Positions 63,193-64,000 of a stretch of DNA of 64,000 nucleotides are shown piece after piece. The notes beneath the pieces were generated by a model, which had not been told where the DNA came from, did not search any database, and saw only the letters and a list, made by a program, of their open reading frames with translations. Every line of letters starts with the position of its first letter. Positions within the stretch are counted from its first letter, which is position 1. The position numbers were made by a program, and so were the translations under genes. Source of the DNA: Bacteroidaceae bacterium. Its GTDB lineage: Bacteria; Bacteroidota; Bacteroidia; Bacteroidales; Bacteroidaceae. The stretch is from positions 27,650 through 91,649 of the forward strand of contig JAILRU010000135.1 of the NCBI GenBank assembly GCA_024697945.1, read 5' to 3'.

Positions 63193-63222
63193 AGAATGGA
63201 AAGCTTCATGTGAAGGAATAAT

Positions 63223-63250
63223 AAGCCCCCACCATTACGGCAGGGGCTTT
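63223..63250. terminator. Bidirectional terminator-like hairpin
   Basis: AAGCCCC (63223-63229) pairs with GGGGCTT (63243-63249), with T after it on the plus strand and A/T on the other. Confidence 0.6.
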
Positions 63251-63272
63251 TGCTAACATTGGTTTCAGGGCA

Positions 63273-63419
63273 TTATCCTTCCACTACAGCCTGCGCGGCG
63301 GCTAACAGATGTTGATAATCAGCTACTTCAGGTTTAGTGTAAAGTACTGGCACCTTAAATCCGACACATTCTGCGCGTTTTTACACGCTCGCGACGTGTT
63401 TTGGGAGCAGAATTTTCAT
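63273..63419 (-). pseudogene. Small ORF broken by one in-frame TAA
   Basis: ATG at 63419, TAA at codon 13 (63383-63381), then an open frame to TAA at 63273 reading ...V-P-V-L-Y-T-K-P-E-V-A-D-Y-Q-H-L-L-A-A-A-Q. The second half looks like a real protein end. An 11-bp inverted repeat (63333-63343 and 63446-63456) spans it. A -7-like element lies upstream at 63551. It may be a decayed gene end or chance. Confidence 0.3.
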
Positions 63420-63988
63420 TTTAATGTTATTATTTCTATTTTTGTTTTACACTAAATTGCTCAACATTACGTCTCACAATCCTTAACTGTCATCGCTTCA
63501 CATGCCCCGAAGAAACAACCTCCAAAAACACATTCTGCAAACTCTGTTTGCAAAGTTAATGATTTATTCTGACTTTACGTTCATTCTGCACGTTTTTCTT
63601 GCAGAACGTGTATGATTTTAATATATATTAAGGTGGAAACGACATTCTCAGCTGAATTTCTACACGGATAACAAATCATATCAGAAACCTTTTGCACTCG
63701 CTGACGGCTGAGAATTCAACTTCGAGGGTTATCGGCAGCATAAAGCCCATGTAATGCTTGAAGGGGTAAGGGGAAGGTGGGCGCATACTTTCAATAATCA
63801 TCCCGCTATATCTGACAAAGTGCACAATGACGCAGCAGAACGGTACATTTAGTAGCCGAAATATTAGTGATGCGATAAATTTTAATTTAACTTCATATAT
63901 CCCTTTGTTAATAAGGGTTTCAGAGCGATCTTTGATTTTTTGATTTGAAAATGACAGAGTAATTTTGCAGTCCAAAAACTGCATAATT
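63420..63988. other. Right-end intergenic region
   Basis: Contains TAACTTTG on the minus strand (63558-63551), a hairpin around 63577-63611, and on the plus strand TAATTTTG (63960-63967) followed by TGCAGT/ACTGCA and an ATG at 63989. No gene is supported inside. Confidence 0.45.
63960..63967 (+). promoter_or_regulatory. Possible promoter of a gene starting at the window edge
   Basis: TAATTTTG with TTTG 17 bp upstream (63939-63942), slightly close spacing. An ATG at 63989 opens a frame (M-N-V-G) that runs off the window. Confidence 0.4.
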
Positions 63989-64000
63989 ATGAATGTCGGT

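Noticed and set aside
63676..63984. 102-codon frame on the minus strand
   Set aside because: No signal, no recognised motif and it overlaps the likely promoter of a plus-strand gene at the edge; the final part looks somewhat protein-like, but support is too thin.

Overview
The window looks like a chromosome segment of a gut or rumen member of the Bacteroidales, most likely Prevotellaceae. The grounds are Bacteroidetes promoters (TTTG, about 20 bp, then TAnnTTTG) in front of many genes, a SusC/SusD pair, many large secreted proteins with short C-terminal tails ending in a G-K-K-[IV] type motif (type IX-like sorting tails), GH95 and GH43 enzymes, a serine-type sulfatase, and the scarcity of strong Shine-Dalgarno sites. 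These are family-level inferences; no database search was possible.

Layout. 1-9265 (minus strand): the start of a LamG protein cut by the window edge, a 51-residue peptide, a 1463-residue F5/8-LamG adhesin-like protein and a 1175-residue LTD/CotH-kinase protein. 9266-9810: a 545-bp gap with its own promoter and a striking 11-bp-period repeat array. 9811-26771 (plus): a second CotH protein, a 1530-residue F5/8 protein, a papain-family peptidase overlapping an SGNH hydrolase, a DUF4369 lipid/redox-type protein and a Cys-rich small protein. 26772-27122: hairpins and a 22-bp-period TACCA/TGGTA array. 27123-28697 (minus): an ECF sigma factor, a one-TM putative anti-sigma protein and a small exported TonB-plug-like protein. 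28925-33577 (minus): GH95 and aroB. Then tRNA-Met(CAT), a sulfatase, GH43, a MacB-like ABC exporter divergent from a two-component system, rpe-comEC, dnaA-nitroreductase, folB and a carboxyltransferase-type decarboxylase subunit that lacks the biotin lysine. 48704-62092 (plus): one long locus of SusC, SusD, zinc metallohydrolase lipoprotein, DUF4302 lipoprotein, a repeat-containing secreted protein and an M6 metallopeptidase. 62093-64000: a gene-poor tail with palindromes, 22-bp and 23-bp period arrays and decayed gene ends.

How it fits together. The left half encodes a set of secreted multidomain proteins that share modules (LamG, F5/8, a trefoil-like W-Y-N-M block and the C-terminal tail). 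The right-hand SusC/D locus has peptidases instead of glycosidases, so it is probably a protein or peptide acquisition locus. GH95, sulfatase and GH43 are consistent with host or plant glycan use.

The most unusual thing here is repeat structure that ordinary annotation would miss: (1) degenerate tandem heptamers scattered at more than 15 places, in promoters but also inside coding sequences, mainly signal peptides and C-terminal tail linkers; and (2) intergenic arrays with 11-, 22- or 23-bp periods at three places. I could not test how widespread they are.
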